A stretch of 64,000 bases of DNA from Sinomonas sp. ASV486 (GTDB lineage Bacteria; Actinomycetota; Actinomycetes; Actinomycetales; Micrococcaceae): positions 1 through 64,000 of the forward strand of contig NZ_JAVFJK010000008.1 of the NCBI RefSeq assembly GCF_030908215.1, given 5' to 3'. The position numbers and the translations under genes were made by a program. Below, piece after piece: positions 22,190-31,044 of the stretch; position 1 is the stretch's first letter; every line of letters begins with the position of its first letter. The notes beneath the pieces are model-generated. The model ran no database searches. It was not told where the DNA came from and was given only the letters and a program-made list of their open reading frames with translations.

Positions 22190-22574
22190 AGGCGACGACG
22201 CGACGATTGAAGAGGAGGAAGATCGCGGCAACGGCCGGAACGAGGATCCCGAGGCCAAAAGTGACGACCCCGCTCGTGAGCGTGGGAATGCCGATGGTCA
22301 ACGCGAAGAGCTGCGCCACAAGCGCCGCGGATCGCGGCCACCGGCGCCCCCGCCAGAGGTAGACGCCTGCCGATCCGAGCCAGGCGCCGAACGCAGCCAG
22401 CAGCACCAAGGTGAAGGCGGCACCGCCCGGCGACGTCTCAGCCTGCCCGGCAATCAGCGAGACGGCGTAGAACACGGCAAAGCCTAGGAGCACTGCGGCT
22501 TCGAGGAGCACGATGGCCACGAGAACGATGAGCGTCCAGGGGCGGCGGGTGGCGGAATCTTCGGCGGTGGGCAC
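22122..22574 (-). CDS. Small integral membrane protein, unknown function
   Basis: This 150-residue protein starts at GTG. It has four hydrophobic segments at about 13-38, 48-68, 78-98 and 102-122, with a positively charged LWRGRRWPRSAA loop between segments two and three and a short polar tail. I do not recognise a characterised family, though proteins like this are common in Micrococcaceae. The final codons overlap the end of the FtsK-like gene on the other strand by 68 bases. It is divergent from whiB1. Confidence 0.75.
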   Translation of the reverse strand: MPTAEDSATRRPWTLIVLVAIVLLEAAVLLGFAVFYAVSLIAGQAETSPGGAAFTLVLLAAFGAWLGSAGVYLWRGRRWPRSAALVAQLFALTIGIPTLTSGVVTFGLGILVPAVAAIFLLFNRRVVAFTQGSARLRGTEGSESGGPAAP

Positions 22575-22743
22575 ATCCGCACGATACCCGAGTCACCCCG
22601 GTGAGCACCGACTGCGCGCCTCCGCCCGCCCGCTACACAAGCGTCCGCCAGTGTGACGCATCCCTCTCGTTTCAGGCCCGAATCCTGCCCACGACCCCTT
22701 GTTTACACACAGTTAACGTGACAATCTTGATGAAGTTGATCGC

Positions 22744-22764
22744 GGGGCCCACCAAGGCCCCTTT
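22744..22764 (+). promoter_or_regulatory. Terminator-like hairpin in the whiB1 leader
   Basis: GGGGCC at 22744-22749 pairs with GGCCCC at 22756-22761 around a six-base loop and is followed by TTTGCTTT. It lies about 70 bases before the whiB1 start codon and downstream of the AT-rich stretch 22700-22740 that is the likely promoter. It could attenuate whiB1 transcription, or mark the end of an untranslated transcript. Confidence 0.4.
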
Positions 22765-22832
22765 GCTTTGGATGGACTCGTGAATGTTTTCACAAGCGTT
22801 CCATCCTCCGAGAACGGAGTTGCTCTACCACC

Positions 22833-23081
22833 ATGGATTGGCGTGACCGCGCGGCCTGCCTCGATAAGGATCCCGAACTGTTCTTCCCCGTCGGGAACAC
22901 CGGGCCGGCCCTCCTGCAGATCGAAGAGGCCAAGAGCGTATGCCGCCGCTGCCCGGTGGTCGACACGTGCCTCCAATGGGCCCTCGAGTCCGGCCAGGAC
23001 GCCGGAGTGTGGGGCGGCATGAGCGAAGACGAGCGCCGCGCACTCAAGCGCCGCGCGGCCCGCGCCCGTCGCGCCTCCTGA
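22833..23081 (+). CDS. whiB1: WhiB-family iron-sulfur regulator, WhiB1 type
   Basis: The protein has 82 residues. Cysteines 9, 37, 40 and 46 form the 4Fe-4S ligand set (C-x-x-C-x5-C), followed by the GVWGGM turn and the basic tail DERRALKRRAARARR. Length, cysteine spacing and the opening MDWRDRAAC agree closely with mycobacterial WhiB1, an essential nitric-oxide-sensitive regulator that binds the sigma factor. As in Mycobacterium, a PdtaS-type histidine kinase gene lies next to it. The gene stands alone, with a long AT-rich upstream region, a hairpin in the leader and a strong hairpin after the stop. Confidence 0.95.
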   Translation: MDWRDRAACLDKDPELFFPVGNTGPALLQIEEAKSVCRRCPVVDTCLQWALESGQDAGVWGGMSEDERRALKRRAARARRAS

Positions 23082-23104
23082 GCCTCTGAACGGCGCACCT
23101 GCGC

Positions 23105-23153
23105 AAACGCCTCCGCCCTGGAACAGCCCAACTGTTCCGGGGCGGAGGCGTTT
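23105..23153. terminator. Strong bidirectional terminator between whiB1 and pdtaS
   Basis: A 20-base stem (23107-23126 with 23132-23151, one G-T wobble, five-base loop) is flanked by AAA on the left and TTT on the right, so it can act on both strands. It lies 24 bases after the whiB1 stop and 51 bases from the pdtaS stop. Confidence 0.85.
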
Positions 23154-23201
23154 CCGGCCCGGGGCCGGTGAGGTAGGCGGGTGACACACGCCGGTGAAGT
23201 C

Positions 23202-24674
23202 TCAGTCCTGGCCCGGGCGCAGCACGATCCTGACCACGGTTCCGCCGCCCTCGCGCTCGTGCCGGTCGATCGTCCCGCCGAGTTCGCTGGTCACGAGCGT
23301 GCGCACGATCTGCAGGCCGAGCCCCTCGTGGCGAGGCGCCCCGGATGGCAGCCCCACGCCGTCGTCCTCCACCGTGACCTCGAGCACCTCGGTGCCGGAC
23401 TCGTCCCGGCGCCGATCTGCGGTGAGCCACACCGTGCCCGAACGGTCGGCGAGCCCGTGCTCCACGGCATTCGTCACGAGCTCGTTGATCACGAGGGCGA
23501 GCGGCGTCGCGAAGTCGCTGGGCAGCTCGCCGAATTCCCCGCGGCGCTCCGTCGACACGTGCTGGCCCTCCGTGGCCACCTCAGCCGAAAGCCGGAACTG
23601 CCGCTCAATCAGCTCGTCGAAGTCGACAGTCTGCGCAAGGCCCTGGGACAGGGTCTCGTGGACGAGGGCAATCGTGGCGACGCGCCTCATGGCCTGTTCG
23701 AGGCCTTGCTTGGCCTCCTCGCTCTTCATCCGCCGGGACTGCATGCGCAGGAGCGCGGCGACCGTCTGAAGATTGTTCTTGACCCTGTGGTGGATCTCGC
23801 GGATCGTCGCATCCTTGGTCACAAGCTCCATCTCGCGGCGCCGCAGCTCTGAGACGTCGCGGCACAGCACGATCGCACCGAACCGCTGGTGCTCGTCCCG
23901 CAGCGGGATGGCGCGGAGGGAAAGGGTCACGCCACGCGACTCGATCTCGCTGCGCCACGGCATGCGACCCGTCACCACGAGCGGGAGCGTCTCGTCCACG
24001 AGTCTGCGGTCCTTGAGCAACCCGGTGGTCATTTCGGCAAGCGAACGACCCTCGAGCGACTCGATGCCGCCCAGACGTCGGAATGCCGAGACTCCGTTGG
24101 GGCTCGCGTACTGCACGACACCCTCCGCGTCCAGCCGGATGAGCCCGTCGCCTACGCGCGGCGCCCCGCGGCGCGACCCCGTGGGCGAAGCGAAGTCCGG
24201 CCATAGGCCGAGCGTACCCATGCGGAGCAGGTCGTAGGCGCACTGCCGATAGGTCAGCTCAAGCCGGCTGGGCATCCGTGAGCTCGAGAGGTCCAGATGC
24301 GAGGTGACGACGGCGAGCGTGCGGCCGTTGCGCACGAACGGCACCGCCTCGACGCGCAGCGCCATCTCGGAGTTGAAGCTGGTCTCGTGGTGGCGTTCGA
24401 TCGACTGGCTCGCCCAAGCCTTGTCGACGAGGGGCCTGAGGTCGGAGCGGATTCGCTCGCCCACGAAGTCGGTGTGGAAGACCGTGTGAGTGGTTGAGGG
24501 GCGCACGTGGGCGAGTGCCACGTAGCCATCCTCAGGATCGGGGAACCACAGGGCGAGGTCGGCGAACGCGAGGTCCGCCACGAGCTGCCAGTCACCGACC
24601 AGCAGGTGCAGCCACTCGGCGTCCCCGGGGCCGAACTCGGCATGCTCCCTGATGGGGTCCGTGAAGATGGCCAC
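23202..24674 (-). CDS. pdtaS: Sensor histidine kinase, PdtaS-type
   Basis: This 490-residue cytosolic kinase has no membrane segment. It has an N-terminal GAF-like domain (about 20-150), a PAS domain around LIRLDAEGVVQYASPNG (about 178-290), a HisKA_2 dimerisation helix with the phospho-accepting His in EIHHRVKNNLQT (about residue 300), and a HATPase domain with NELVTNAVEHG and GLGLQIV. In mycobacteria PdtaS phosphorylates PdtaR, an ANTAR antiterminator, and its gene lies beside whiB1 as here. No pdtaR is in this window. The start is GTG behind AAGGCGG. Confidence 0.92.
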   Translation of the reverse strand: MAIFTDPIREHAEFGPGDAEWLHLLVGDWQLVADLAFADLALWFPDPEDGYVALAHVRPSTTHTVFHTDFVGERIRSDLRPLVDKAWASQSIERHHETSFNSEMALRVEAVPFVRNGRTLAVVTSHLDLSSSRMPSRLELTYRQCAYDLLRMGTLGLWPDFASPTGSRRGAPRVGDGLIRLDAEGVVQYASPNGVSAFRRLGGIESLEGRSLAEMTTGLLKDRRLVDETLPLVVTGRMPWRSEIESRGVTLSLRAIPLRDEHQRFGAIVLCRDVSELRRREMELVTKDATIREIHHRVKNNLQTVAALLRMQSRRMKSEEAKQGLEQAMRRVATIALVHETLSQGLAQTVDFDELIERQFRLSAEVATEGQHVSTERRGEFGELPSDFATPLALVINELVTNAVEHGLADRSGTVWLTADRRRDESGTEVLEVTVEDDGVGLPSGAPRHEGLGLQIVRTLVTSELGGTIDRHEREGGGTVVRIVLRPGQD

Positions 24675-24730
24675 CTGTACCGCCTTGTCTCAAGCACTGT
24701 CGAGGGATCGTGTCCGCCTGCCGGGCGAAG

Positions 24731-24764
24731 CGAGAGGCCGCGGGGAGTTCCCCGCGGCCTCTCG
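24731..24764 (-). terminator. Perfect 16-bp hairpin after gdh
   Basis: The arms 24731-24746 and 24749-24764 are perfect inverted repeats. They lie 11 bases downstream of the NAD-glutamate dehydrogenase stop codon and before the pdtaS start, so they probably end the gdh transcript. There is no T run. Confidence 0.75.
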
Positions 24765-24774
24765 CGTCAGCGCG

Positions 24775-27700
24775 CTAGTGACGCACGATCGACCGCAGCA
24801 GCCTCAATGCTACCGAGAGCGAGGCCATGTCGTCGCGCTCGAGGGAGTTGACCTCGGTGAACATCGCCGCCGCGCGGTCCAGCTGATCGCGGTTCTCCCC
24901 CGCCCACACCTCGAGCCTGGCGTCCGGCGACAGGGAGTCCGGTGCGGCATCCATGACGGAGCGCGTGAAGTCGGACACGGTGCTGTAGAGGTCGTCCCGC
25001 AGGGCGGCCCTCGCGAGGGCCTCCCAGCGGTCGCGGCGCGGGAGCGCCGTGATCCGCTCGAGCAGACTGTCGATCTGGAAGCGGTTGAACACGGTGTAGT
25101 AGACGCCTGCCACCTGCTCCACCCCGGCCCCGGTGGTCTGGGCGATCCGTGCGACGTCCAGGAGCGCATAGCTCTCGAACAGCTCGGCCCAGCGGTGGGC
25201 GAGCCCCTCGGGCAGACCCCACGTGCGGGCCTTCTCGAGCCACGATCCCACGCGTTCGGCGTCCTGCCCGCGCAGGTAGTTCAGGAGCTTTGAGCGCAGC
25301 GCCGCGAGCGGCGCCCGGTACGTATCGACCACGCCCGCGATGTCCTGTCCGGAGGTCCCCTGGTGGAGGAGCCAGCGGACGGCACGGTCCAGGAGCCGCC
25401 GCACGTCGAGGTGGATGGCGGTCCAGTGCTCGGTCGGGAACGATGCGGGGAGCGCATTGAGCTCATCGGTCATCTCGTCGAGCCGGTACACCTCGCGCAG
25501 GGCGACGAACGCCTTGGCGACGGCGGCCGGCGTCGCGCTCGTCTCCTCGATGGTGCGGAAGGCGAACGTGATGCCGCCGAGGTTGATCATGTCGTTCGCG
25601 ACGACGGTCGCAATGATCTCGCGGCGCAGCGGGTGGCTGTCGAGCTCGTCCCCGAACCGCTCGGCGATCTCCACTGGGAAGTAGTTCCGCAGGGTGTCCT
25701 TGAACCACGGGTCGTCGGCGAGGTTGCTGTCGCGCAGGGCCTCGGTCAGCTCGATCTTGGCGTAGGCGACGAGGACCGAGAGCTCGGGCGCGGTGAGTCC
25801 CTGGCCCTGCTCGAGTCGCTTGTGCAGCTGCGCCGTGGTCGGCAGCGACTCGATGTCGCGGTTGAGGTCCGCCTCCTTCTCGAGCCAGTCCATGAGTCGC
25901 TCGAAGCTCGGGCTCCACTCGACGACCCTCGCGCGGTCGTTGACGAGGAGGATGTTCTGGTCGACGTTGTCCGCCAGGACCAGACGTCCCACCTCGTCGG
26001 TCATCGTAGCCAGGAAGGCGGCCCGCTCGGCCGCGGACAGCTTGCCCGCGGCGACCATGCGGTCCACGAAGATCTTGATGTTGACCTCATGGTCCGACGT
26101 GTCGACGCCGGCCGAGTTGTCGATCGCATCCGTGTTGATGATGACGCCCTGGAGCGCCGCCTCGATGCGGCCGTGCTGGGTGAAGCCGAGGTTGCCGCCC
26201 TCGCCCACGACCTTGACCCGCAGGTCGCGCCCGTCGATGCGGATCGCGTCGTTGGCCTTGTCGCCGACCTCCGCATTCGTCTCGGTGCTGGCCTTGAAGT
26301 ACGTTCCGATGCCGCCGTTGTAGAAGAGGTCGACCGGCGCGAGCAGCACGGCGCGGAGCATGTCGGTGACGCTCAGCTGCGTTGTGCCGTCCGGGAGGCC
26401 AAGCGCTGCGCGAACCTCGTCGGAGACGGGGATCCACTTCGCGCTCCGCGGGAACACCCCGCCGCCGGCGCTGATGAGGGCGCGGTCGTAGTCGTCCCAC
26501 GAGGAGCGCGGAAGGTTGAACAGGCGCCGACGCTCCGCGAAGGAGGCAGCGGCGTCGGGCGTCGGGTCCAGGAAGATGTGCCGGTGGTCGAAGGCCGCGA
26601 CAAGGCGGATGTGCTCCGAGAGGAGCATGCCGTTGCCGAACACATCGCCGGACATGTCGCCCACCCCGACCACGGTGAAGTCCTCGGTCTGCGTGTCCAG
26701 ATCGAGCTCGCTGAAGTGTCGCTTGACTGACTCCCACGCGCCGCGGGCCGTGATGCCCATGGCCTTGTGGTCGTAGCCCACCGACCCGCCGGACGCGAAG
26801 GCGTCGCCGAGCCAGAAGCCGTAGTCAAGGGAGAGCCCGTTGGCAATGTCGGAGAAGCTCGCCGTGCCCTTGTCGGCCGCGACCACGAGGTACGTGTCGT
26901 CGTCGTCATGGCGCACGACGCCGGCCGGCGGCACAACCTGTTCGGTCGCCACCCCGTTGTCCCCCACCACGGTGAGGCGATTGTCCGTGATGTCGAGGAG
27001 TCCGCGGATGAACGTCTTGTAGCTCTCGACGCCCTCGGCGAGCCATGCCGCACGGTCCCGCGAGGGATCCGGGAGCCGCTTGGCGTAGAAGCCGCCCTTC
27101 GCACCCGTGGGGACGATGACGGCGTTCTTGACGACCTGCGCCTTGACGAGCCCGAGGATCTCCGTGCGAAAGTCCTCGCGGCGGTCGGACCAGCGCAGCC
27201 CGCCGCGGGCTACCTTGCCGAACCTCAAGTGCACACCCTCGACCCGCGGCGAATAGACCCAGATCTCGTAGGCGGGCTTCGGCGAGGGCAGGCCCTCGAT
27301 CTGGCCGGGTCGCAGCTTGAAGCTCAGGTACGAGTGGCCGAGGTAGTAGTTGGTGCGCAGCGTGGAGTCGATGAGGTTGATGAACGTGCGCAGGAGGCGG
27401 TCGGCGTCGAGCGTCGGAACCTGCTCGAGCGCGTCGACGAGCTCGGTCTTGATCTGCGCGGAACGCTCGGCACGTTCGGCGTCGCCGAGCTCGGGGTCGA
27501 AGCGGGCCTCGAAGTAGGCCACGAGACGGCGCGTCACGTCCGCGTTGCCGAGCAGCGTGTCCGCGATGAAACCGTAGGAGTTCATGTTCCCGATCTGGCG
27601 CATGTACTTCGCGTACGCACGCAGGATCTGTGCCTGGCGGGAACGGAGGCCCTCCCGCAGCACGAGCCGGTCGATGTTGTCCGATTCGGTCTCACCCGCG

Positions 27701-29676
27701 AGGGCCTGGCCGAACGACTCGGCGAGCAGGCCCCCGGTGGAGAGGGGGTCGACGCCGGCCGGGTACTTGAGCCCAAGGTCATACAGGAAGAACTCCCGCG
27801 AATCCCCCGTCTCGATCTCGAACGGGCGCTCATCGAGCACCTCGAGGCCCAGATTGTGGAAGTACGGCAGGATCTGGCTCAGGCTCTTGGGCTCGAAGAG
27901 GTAGAGCTTGACGCGGGCGTCCTCCTCGAGGGCCTCGCCGTCGTCGTGCGGGAGGTAGACGTGGACCGCGGGACGCTCGGACAGCGCGGCGCTCGCGCCG
28001 TCGGCCGCTGCCTCGCCCCCCACGCGCTGGGCGGCGTACTCCTCGAAGCGTGTGATGTCCTCGAGGGCGTCGTCGATGCCGAAGTCAACGCGGTACGACG
28101 CGGGGAAGGCCTCGCCCCACACCGCCGCAAGGTGCTCGGCCGCGTCGAGCGGACGGTTCTCGTGCAGCACCTGCGCGATGCCCTCGCTCCAGGAGCGGGT
28201 CGCCGTCACGAGCCTCTGCTCGAGGGCATCCCTGTCGACGGCCGCGAGGTCAACCGGGGCGGACTCGGTGTCCTTGGGCAGCCGAATCCGGAAGTACAGG
28301 CGGGCGAGAGCGGAATCGCTCATCTGCGAGTCGTAGTCGATCGAGGAGGAGTGGAACTCCTTCGCGAGCTCCTGCTCGATCCGGCGGCGCACCGCGGTGT
28401 TGTAGCGGTCCTTCGGCAGGTAGACGACGGCGTTCATGAACCGGCCGTAGATGTCCGGGCGGAGGAAGAGCCGCGTGCGGCGGCGCTCCTGGAGGCGGTG
28501 GATCCGCGTGACCGTCTCGAGGAGGGTCTCGGTATCGATCTGCATGAGCTCGTCGCGCGGGTAGGTCTCGAGGATCGCCAGGAGGTCCTTGCCCGAGTGC
28601 GAGTCGGCGGGGAACCCCGAGCGGCGCATGACCTCGTCGATCTTGTCCTTGACGATCGGGACGGTCCGCGCCGACTGGGTGTACGCGCTCGAGGCGAACA
28701 GCCCGATGAAGCGACGCTCGCCGTCGACCTGGCCCTGCGCGTCGAAGCGCTTGATCCCGATGTAGTCGAGGTACGTCCGGCGGTGGACGGTGCTGCGGGA
28801 GTTCGCCTTCGTGATGTTGAGAGCGCGCCGCTCGCGCGCGTGGGCCTGGCCCTCGGCGGTGAGGTGCTGGAGAGCATGGGAGCCCTCGCCGCGCAGCAGT
28901 CCCAGCCCGCTGCCGTCGACGAGCTCGAGGACGTCCTCGCCATTGACCGACTTGAGGTCGTACTCGCGGTACCCGAGGAAAGTGAAGTTGCCGGCGTCGA
29001 GCCAGCGGAGCAGGTCCTGAGTCGATGTGAGGTCGGGAATGTCCTCGGCCCCGGCGACGGATCCGAGGCCGTCGGCGATCTCGAGGGCCTTGGCGCGCAT
29101 GGGCTGCCAGTCATCGACGGCCGCGCGTACGTCGCCGAGGACGCGGCGGATGCCCTCGATGAGCTGGGTCTTGACCGCGGCCGAGGCACGGTTCGTCTCG
29201 ACGGCGATCCACGACTCGATGTGCGTGGCGTTGTCGCCGTCGGAGACGAGTGCGCTCAGCAGCGGCATCGTGGCCGTGTCTCCGCTCGTCATCCCCCACT
29301 GGGCGGGCACGCGGTCGACGGCGACGAGCACGCCGTCGCTCTTGCGCCGGGTCACGACGAACATCGGGTGGACCACGAGGTGGATCGGCGCGCCCTCGCG
29401 GACGAGCTCGGCGCTCACAGAGTCGACGAGGAACGGCATGTCATCGGTGACGATGTAGACGACGCTTCGGCCGCCCTCGTCCGTGACGGCGATGTTCGCG
29501 GTGCCGGTCTCCCGGCCCTCGGCGACGGCCCAGTGCTGCCGTGCCCGCTCGGCGAGCGCCTCGGCGCTGTACGCCTGCCGGTCCTCCTCGGCGAGATGCT
29601 CGTAGTAGTTGGCAAGGAAGCGGGATTCCTGATCCGCTGATGGAAAGGGGGTCTGCTGGGCAGTACCGGTCGACAC
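24775..29676 (-). CDS. gdh: NAD-specific glutamate dehydrogenase, large (about 180 kDa) class
   Basis: The protein has 1633 residues from the GTG at 29676, which follows GGAGGCGAG; the frame stays open 16 codons further but without a ribosome site. It has a long N-terminal regulatory part (ACT/PAS-like, about 1-700). A catalytic region follows with ARGGLRWSDRREDFRTE, PTGAKGGFYAK (substrate and catalytic lysines), VGDMSGDVFGNGML and NGGIGTYFKAS, and then a helical C-terminus. The enzyme catalyses NAD-dependent oxidative deamination of glutamate to 2-oxoglutarate. In actinobacteria this class is used mainly for glutamate catabolism and in mycobacteria is inhibited by the FHA protein GarA. It is a single-gene transcription unit. 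Confidence 0.96.
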   Translation of the reverse strand: MSTGTAQQTPFPSADQESRFLANYYEHLAEEDRQAYSAEALAERARQHWAVAEGRETGTANIAVTDEGGRSVVYIVTDDMPFLVDSVSAELVREGAPIHLVVHPMFVVTRRKSDGVLVAVDRVPAQWGMTSGDTATMPLLSALVSDGDNATHIESWIAVETNRASAAVKTQLIEGIRRVLGDVRAAVDDWQPMRAKALEIADGLGSVAGAEDIPDLTSTQDLLRWLDAGNFTFLGYREYDLKSVNGEDVLELVDGSGLGLLRGEGSHALQHLTAEGQAHARERRALNITKANSRSTVHRRTYLDYIGIKRFDAQGQVDGERRFIGLFASSAYTQSARTVPIVKDKIDEVMRRSGFPADSHSGKDLLAILETYPRDELMQIDTETLLETVTRIHRLQERRRTRLFLRPDIYGRFMNAVVYLPKDRYNTAVRRRIEQELAKEFHSSSIDYDSQMSDSALARLYFRIRLPKDTESAPVDLAAVDRDALEQRLVTATRSWSEGIAQVLHENRPLDAAEHLAAVWGEAFPASYRVDFGIDDALEDITRFEEYAAQRVGGEAAADGASAALSERPAVHVYLPHDDGEALEEDARVKLYLFEPKSLSQILPYFHNLGLEVLDERPFEIETGDSREFFLYDLGLKYPAGVDPLSTGGLLAESFGQALAGETESDNIDRLVLREGLRSRQAQILRAYAKYMRQIGNMNSYGFIADTLLGNADVTRRLVAYFEARFDPELGDAERAERSAQIKTELVDALEQVPTLDADRLLRTFINLIDSTLRTNYYLGHSYLSFKLRPGQIEGLPSPKPAYEIWVYSPRVEGVHLRFGKVARGGLRWSDRREDFRTEILGLVKAQVVKNAVIVPTGAKGGFYAKRLPDPSRDRAAWLAEGVESYKTFIRGLLDITDNRLTVVGDNGVATEQVVPPAGVVRHDDDDTYLVVAADKGTASFSDIANGLSLDYGFWLGDAFASGGSVGYDHKAMGITARGAWESVKRHFSELDLDTQTEDFTVVGVGDMSGDVFGNGMLLSEHIRLVAAFDHRHIFLDPTPDAAASFAERRRLFNLPRSSWDDYDRALISAGGGVFPRSAKWIPVSDEVRAALGLPDGTTQLSVTDMLRAVLLAPVDLFYNGGIGTYFKASTETNAEVGDKANDAIRIDGRDLRVKVVGEGGNLGFTQHGRIEAALQGVIINTDAIDNSAGVDTSDHEVNIKIFVDRMVAAGKLSAAERAAFLATMTDEVGRLVLADNVDQNILLVNDRARVVEWSPSFERLMDWLEKEADLNRDIESLPTTAQLHKRLEQGQGLTAPELSVLVAYAKIELTEALRDSNLADDPWFKDTLRNYFPVEIAERFGDELDSHPLRREIIATVVANDMINLGGITFAFRTIEETSATPAAVAKAFVALREVYRLDEMTDELNALPASFPTEHWTAIHLDVRRLLDRAVRWLLHQGTSGQDIAGVVDTYRAPLAALRSKLLNYLRGQDAERVGSWLEKARTWGLPEGLAHRWAELFESYALLDVARIAQTTGAGVEQVAGVYYTVFNRFQIDSLLERITALPRRDRWEALARAALRDDLYSTVSDFTRSVMDAAPDSLSPDARLEVWAGENRDQLDRAAAMFTEVNSLERDDMASLSVALRLLRSIVRH

Positions 29677-29730
29677 TCTGGCTCGCCTCCAGGGAACGGG
29701 GTTGCCACTTCGCAGCCCTCTCACCCGAGC

Positions 29731-31044
29731 CTAGCGCGGCACTTGCGTCACGGCTTTGGTTCTGCGTCCAGCGAATCTTCGATTCTGCCGTACAGATGCA
29801 CAGACGAGTTCCGCGATTCCGTGCCGCAGCGCAGACTCGGGGGCGCATTCGAGCAGAACCTGCCCGTTGAGGAGTGCCGCGTCGGCAGCGCCCGCGTCGT
29901 GCGGAATCATGGCCGCGATCGGAGCCCCGGGCCCAAACCTCTCCCAGGCCTCGCGCAGGGCGCGCTCCGGGAACCGGCCGAGGGCCGAGGGGCGCACCTT
30001 GTTGAACACGACCGTCGGGGCCGAACCCGGGACCGCTTGATCGAGCTCCGCGAGCGCCCGCACCAAGCGGGGCATACCGATCGAGTCTGCCGCGCCCACG
30101 GCGAACACGCGGTCCGCAAGCTCGAGCGCACGCAGGGTCGTTCCGTTGCGGCGGGGTGCCATGGTGTCGAAGCTAAGCTCCTCATCCGCCTCGAGGCAGA
30201 AGCCGGTATCCACGACGACAGTCTCAGCGAGCTCGCGGCAGCGCTCGAGGACCCTGCCAAGGGCCGCCGCTCGCAGCTCGGGCCACCGGTCAGCCCGCGT
30301 CAGTCCCGTGAGGACGCGGAGAATGCCTCCGCCGATGACGACGGGCGTGGCCAGCCGCTCGAGCGCACTCCGGTCGAGGAGACCCTGATCGGCGAGCCTG
30401 CACGCCTGGGCGAGCCCGGCGGAATCGTCGAGCAGGCCGAGGACTCCCGCAACGGAGCCTCCGTACGTGTCAGCGTCGACGAGGATGATGCTCCGGCCGG
30501 ACGCGGCGAGCTCGGCGGCGCAGTTGACGGCAACGGTGGTCCGGCCCGGCGAGCCGATGGGCCCCCAAACCGCGAGGATCTCCCCTTCCTCCACCGCTGC
30601 GGCGGCGTCCCCGACCGGCGCCGCCTCTTCCGTCGAGGTGGCTGGCCGCGCCCCCGCGAGCCCGAAGGACGACGACGGCCCGGCGCCCGAGCTCGCCGGC
30701 GCCCTGTCGACGGCCTCGCCGATAAGCCGCGCGAGCTCCGGCGCCGGCACGGCCTCGGGAGCCGCGAGGACCCCGAGCCCCGCGAGCCGGCCCCGCTCGG
30801 CGTCGTCATCCGTGAGGCCCACGAGGGCGACGCCTACCGTGGCGAGGCGGTCGATGAGCGTCGCCGTGATGTCCTGGGTGCCGCCGGCGACGACGGCCGC
30901 GCGGGCCAGCCCCGTCTGGCAGGCCGCGACGAGCTCCTCGAGCTCGGAGCAGCGGCGCACCACGGTGACCGGTCCGTGGAGCCGCTCGAGTGAGCCGACG
31001 AGCTCGGCCTGGCCGGCGCCGATGGTGACGACCGGAATGCTCAT
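29731..31044 (-). CDS. MinD/CpaE(TadZ)-like ATPase with altered P-loop
   Basis: The protein has 437 residues from the ATG at 31044, which overlaps the stop of the SAF gene (ATGA). Residues 1-125 form a receiver-like domain, and 126-185 an Ala/Pro/Glu-rich linker. From about 190 comes a SIMIBI-class ATPase: WGPIGSPGRTTVAVNCA replaces the deviant Walker A, ILVDADTYGGS is the switch I region, and VVVDTG is the second acidic strand. The P-loop Lys is Arg. This layout resembles CpaE/TadZ, which places Tad pilus machinery at the membrane, but no other tad genes are present. It is paired with the SAF-domain gene. Actual ATP hydrolysis is doubtful. Confidence 0.72.
   Translation of the reverse strand: MSIPVVTIGAGQAELVGSLERLHGPVTVVRRCSELEELVAACQTGLARAAVVAGGTQDITATLIDRLATVGVALVGLTDDDAERGRLAGLGVLAAPEAVPAPELARLIGEAVDRAPASSGAGPSSSFGLAGARPATSTEEAAPVGDAAAAVEEGEILAVWGPIGSPGRTTVAVNCAAELAASGRSIILVDADTYGGSVAGVLGLLDDSAGLAQACRLADQGLLDRSALERLATPVVIGGGILRVLTGLTRADRWPELRAAALGRVLERCRELAETVVVDTGFCLEADEELSFDTMAPRRNGTTLRALELADRVFAVGAADSIGMPRLVRALAELDQAVPGSAPTVVFNKVRPSALGRFPERALREAWERFGPGAPIAAMIPHDAGAADAALLNGQVLLECAPESALRHGIAELVCASVRQNRRFAGRRTKAVTQVPR

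Noticed and set aside
26767-29640. 957-codon open frame opposite the NAD-glutamate dehydrogenase gene
   Set aside because: Antisense shadow of a clearly identified enzyme; composition is Asp/Glu/Arg/Val-biased as expected from reversed codons.
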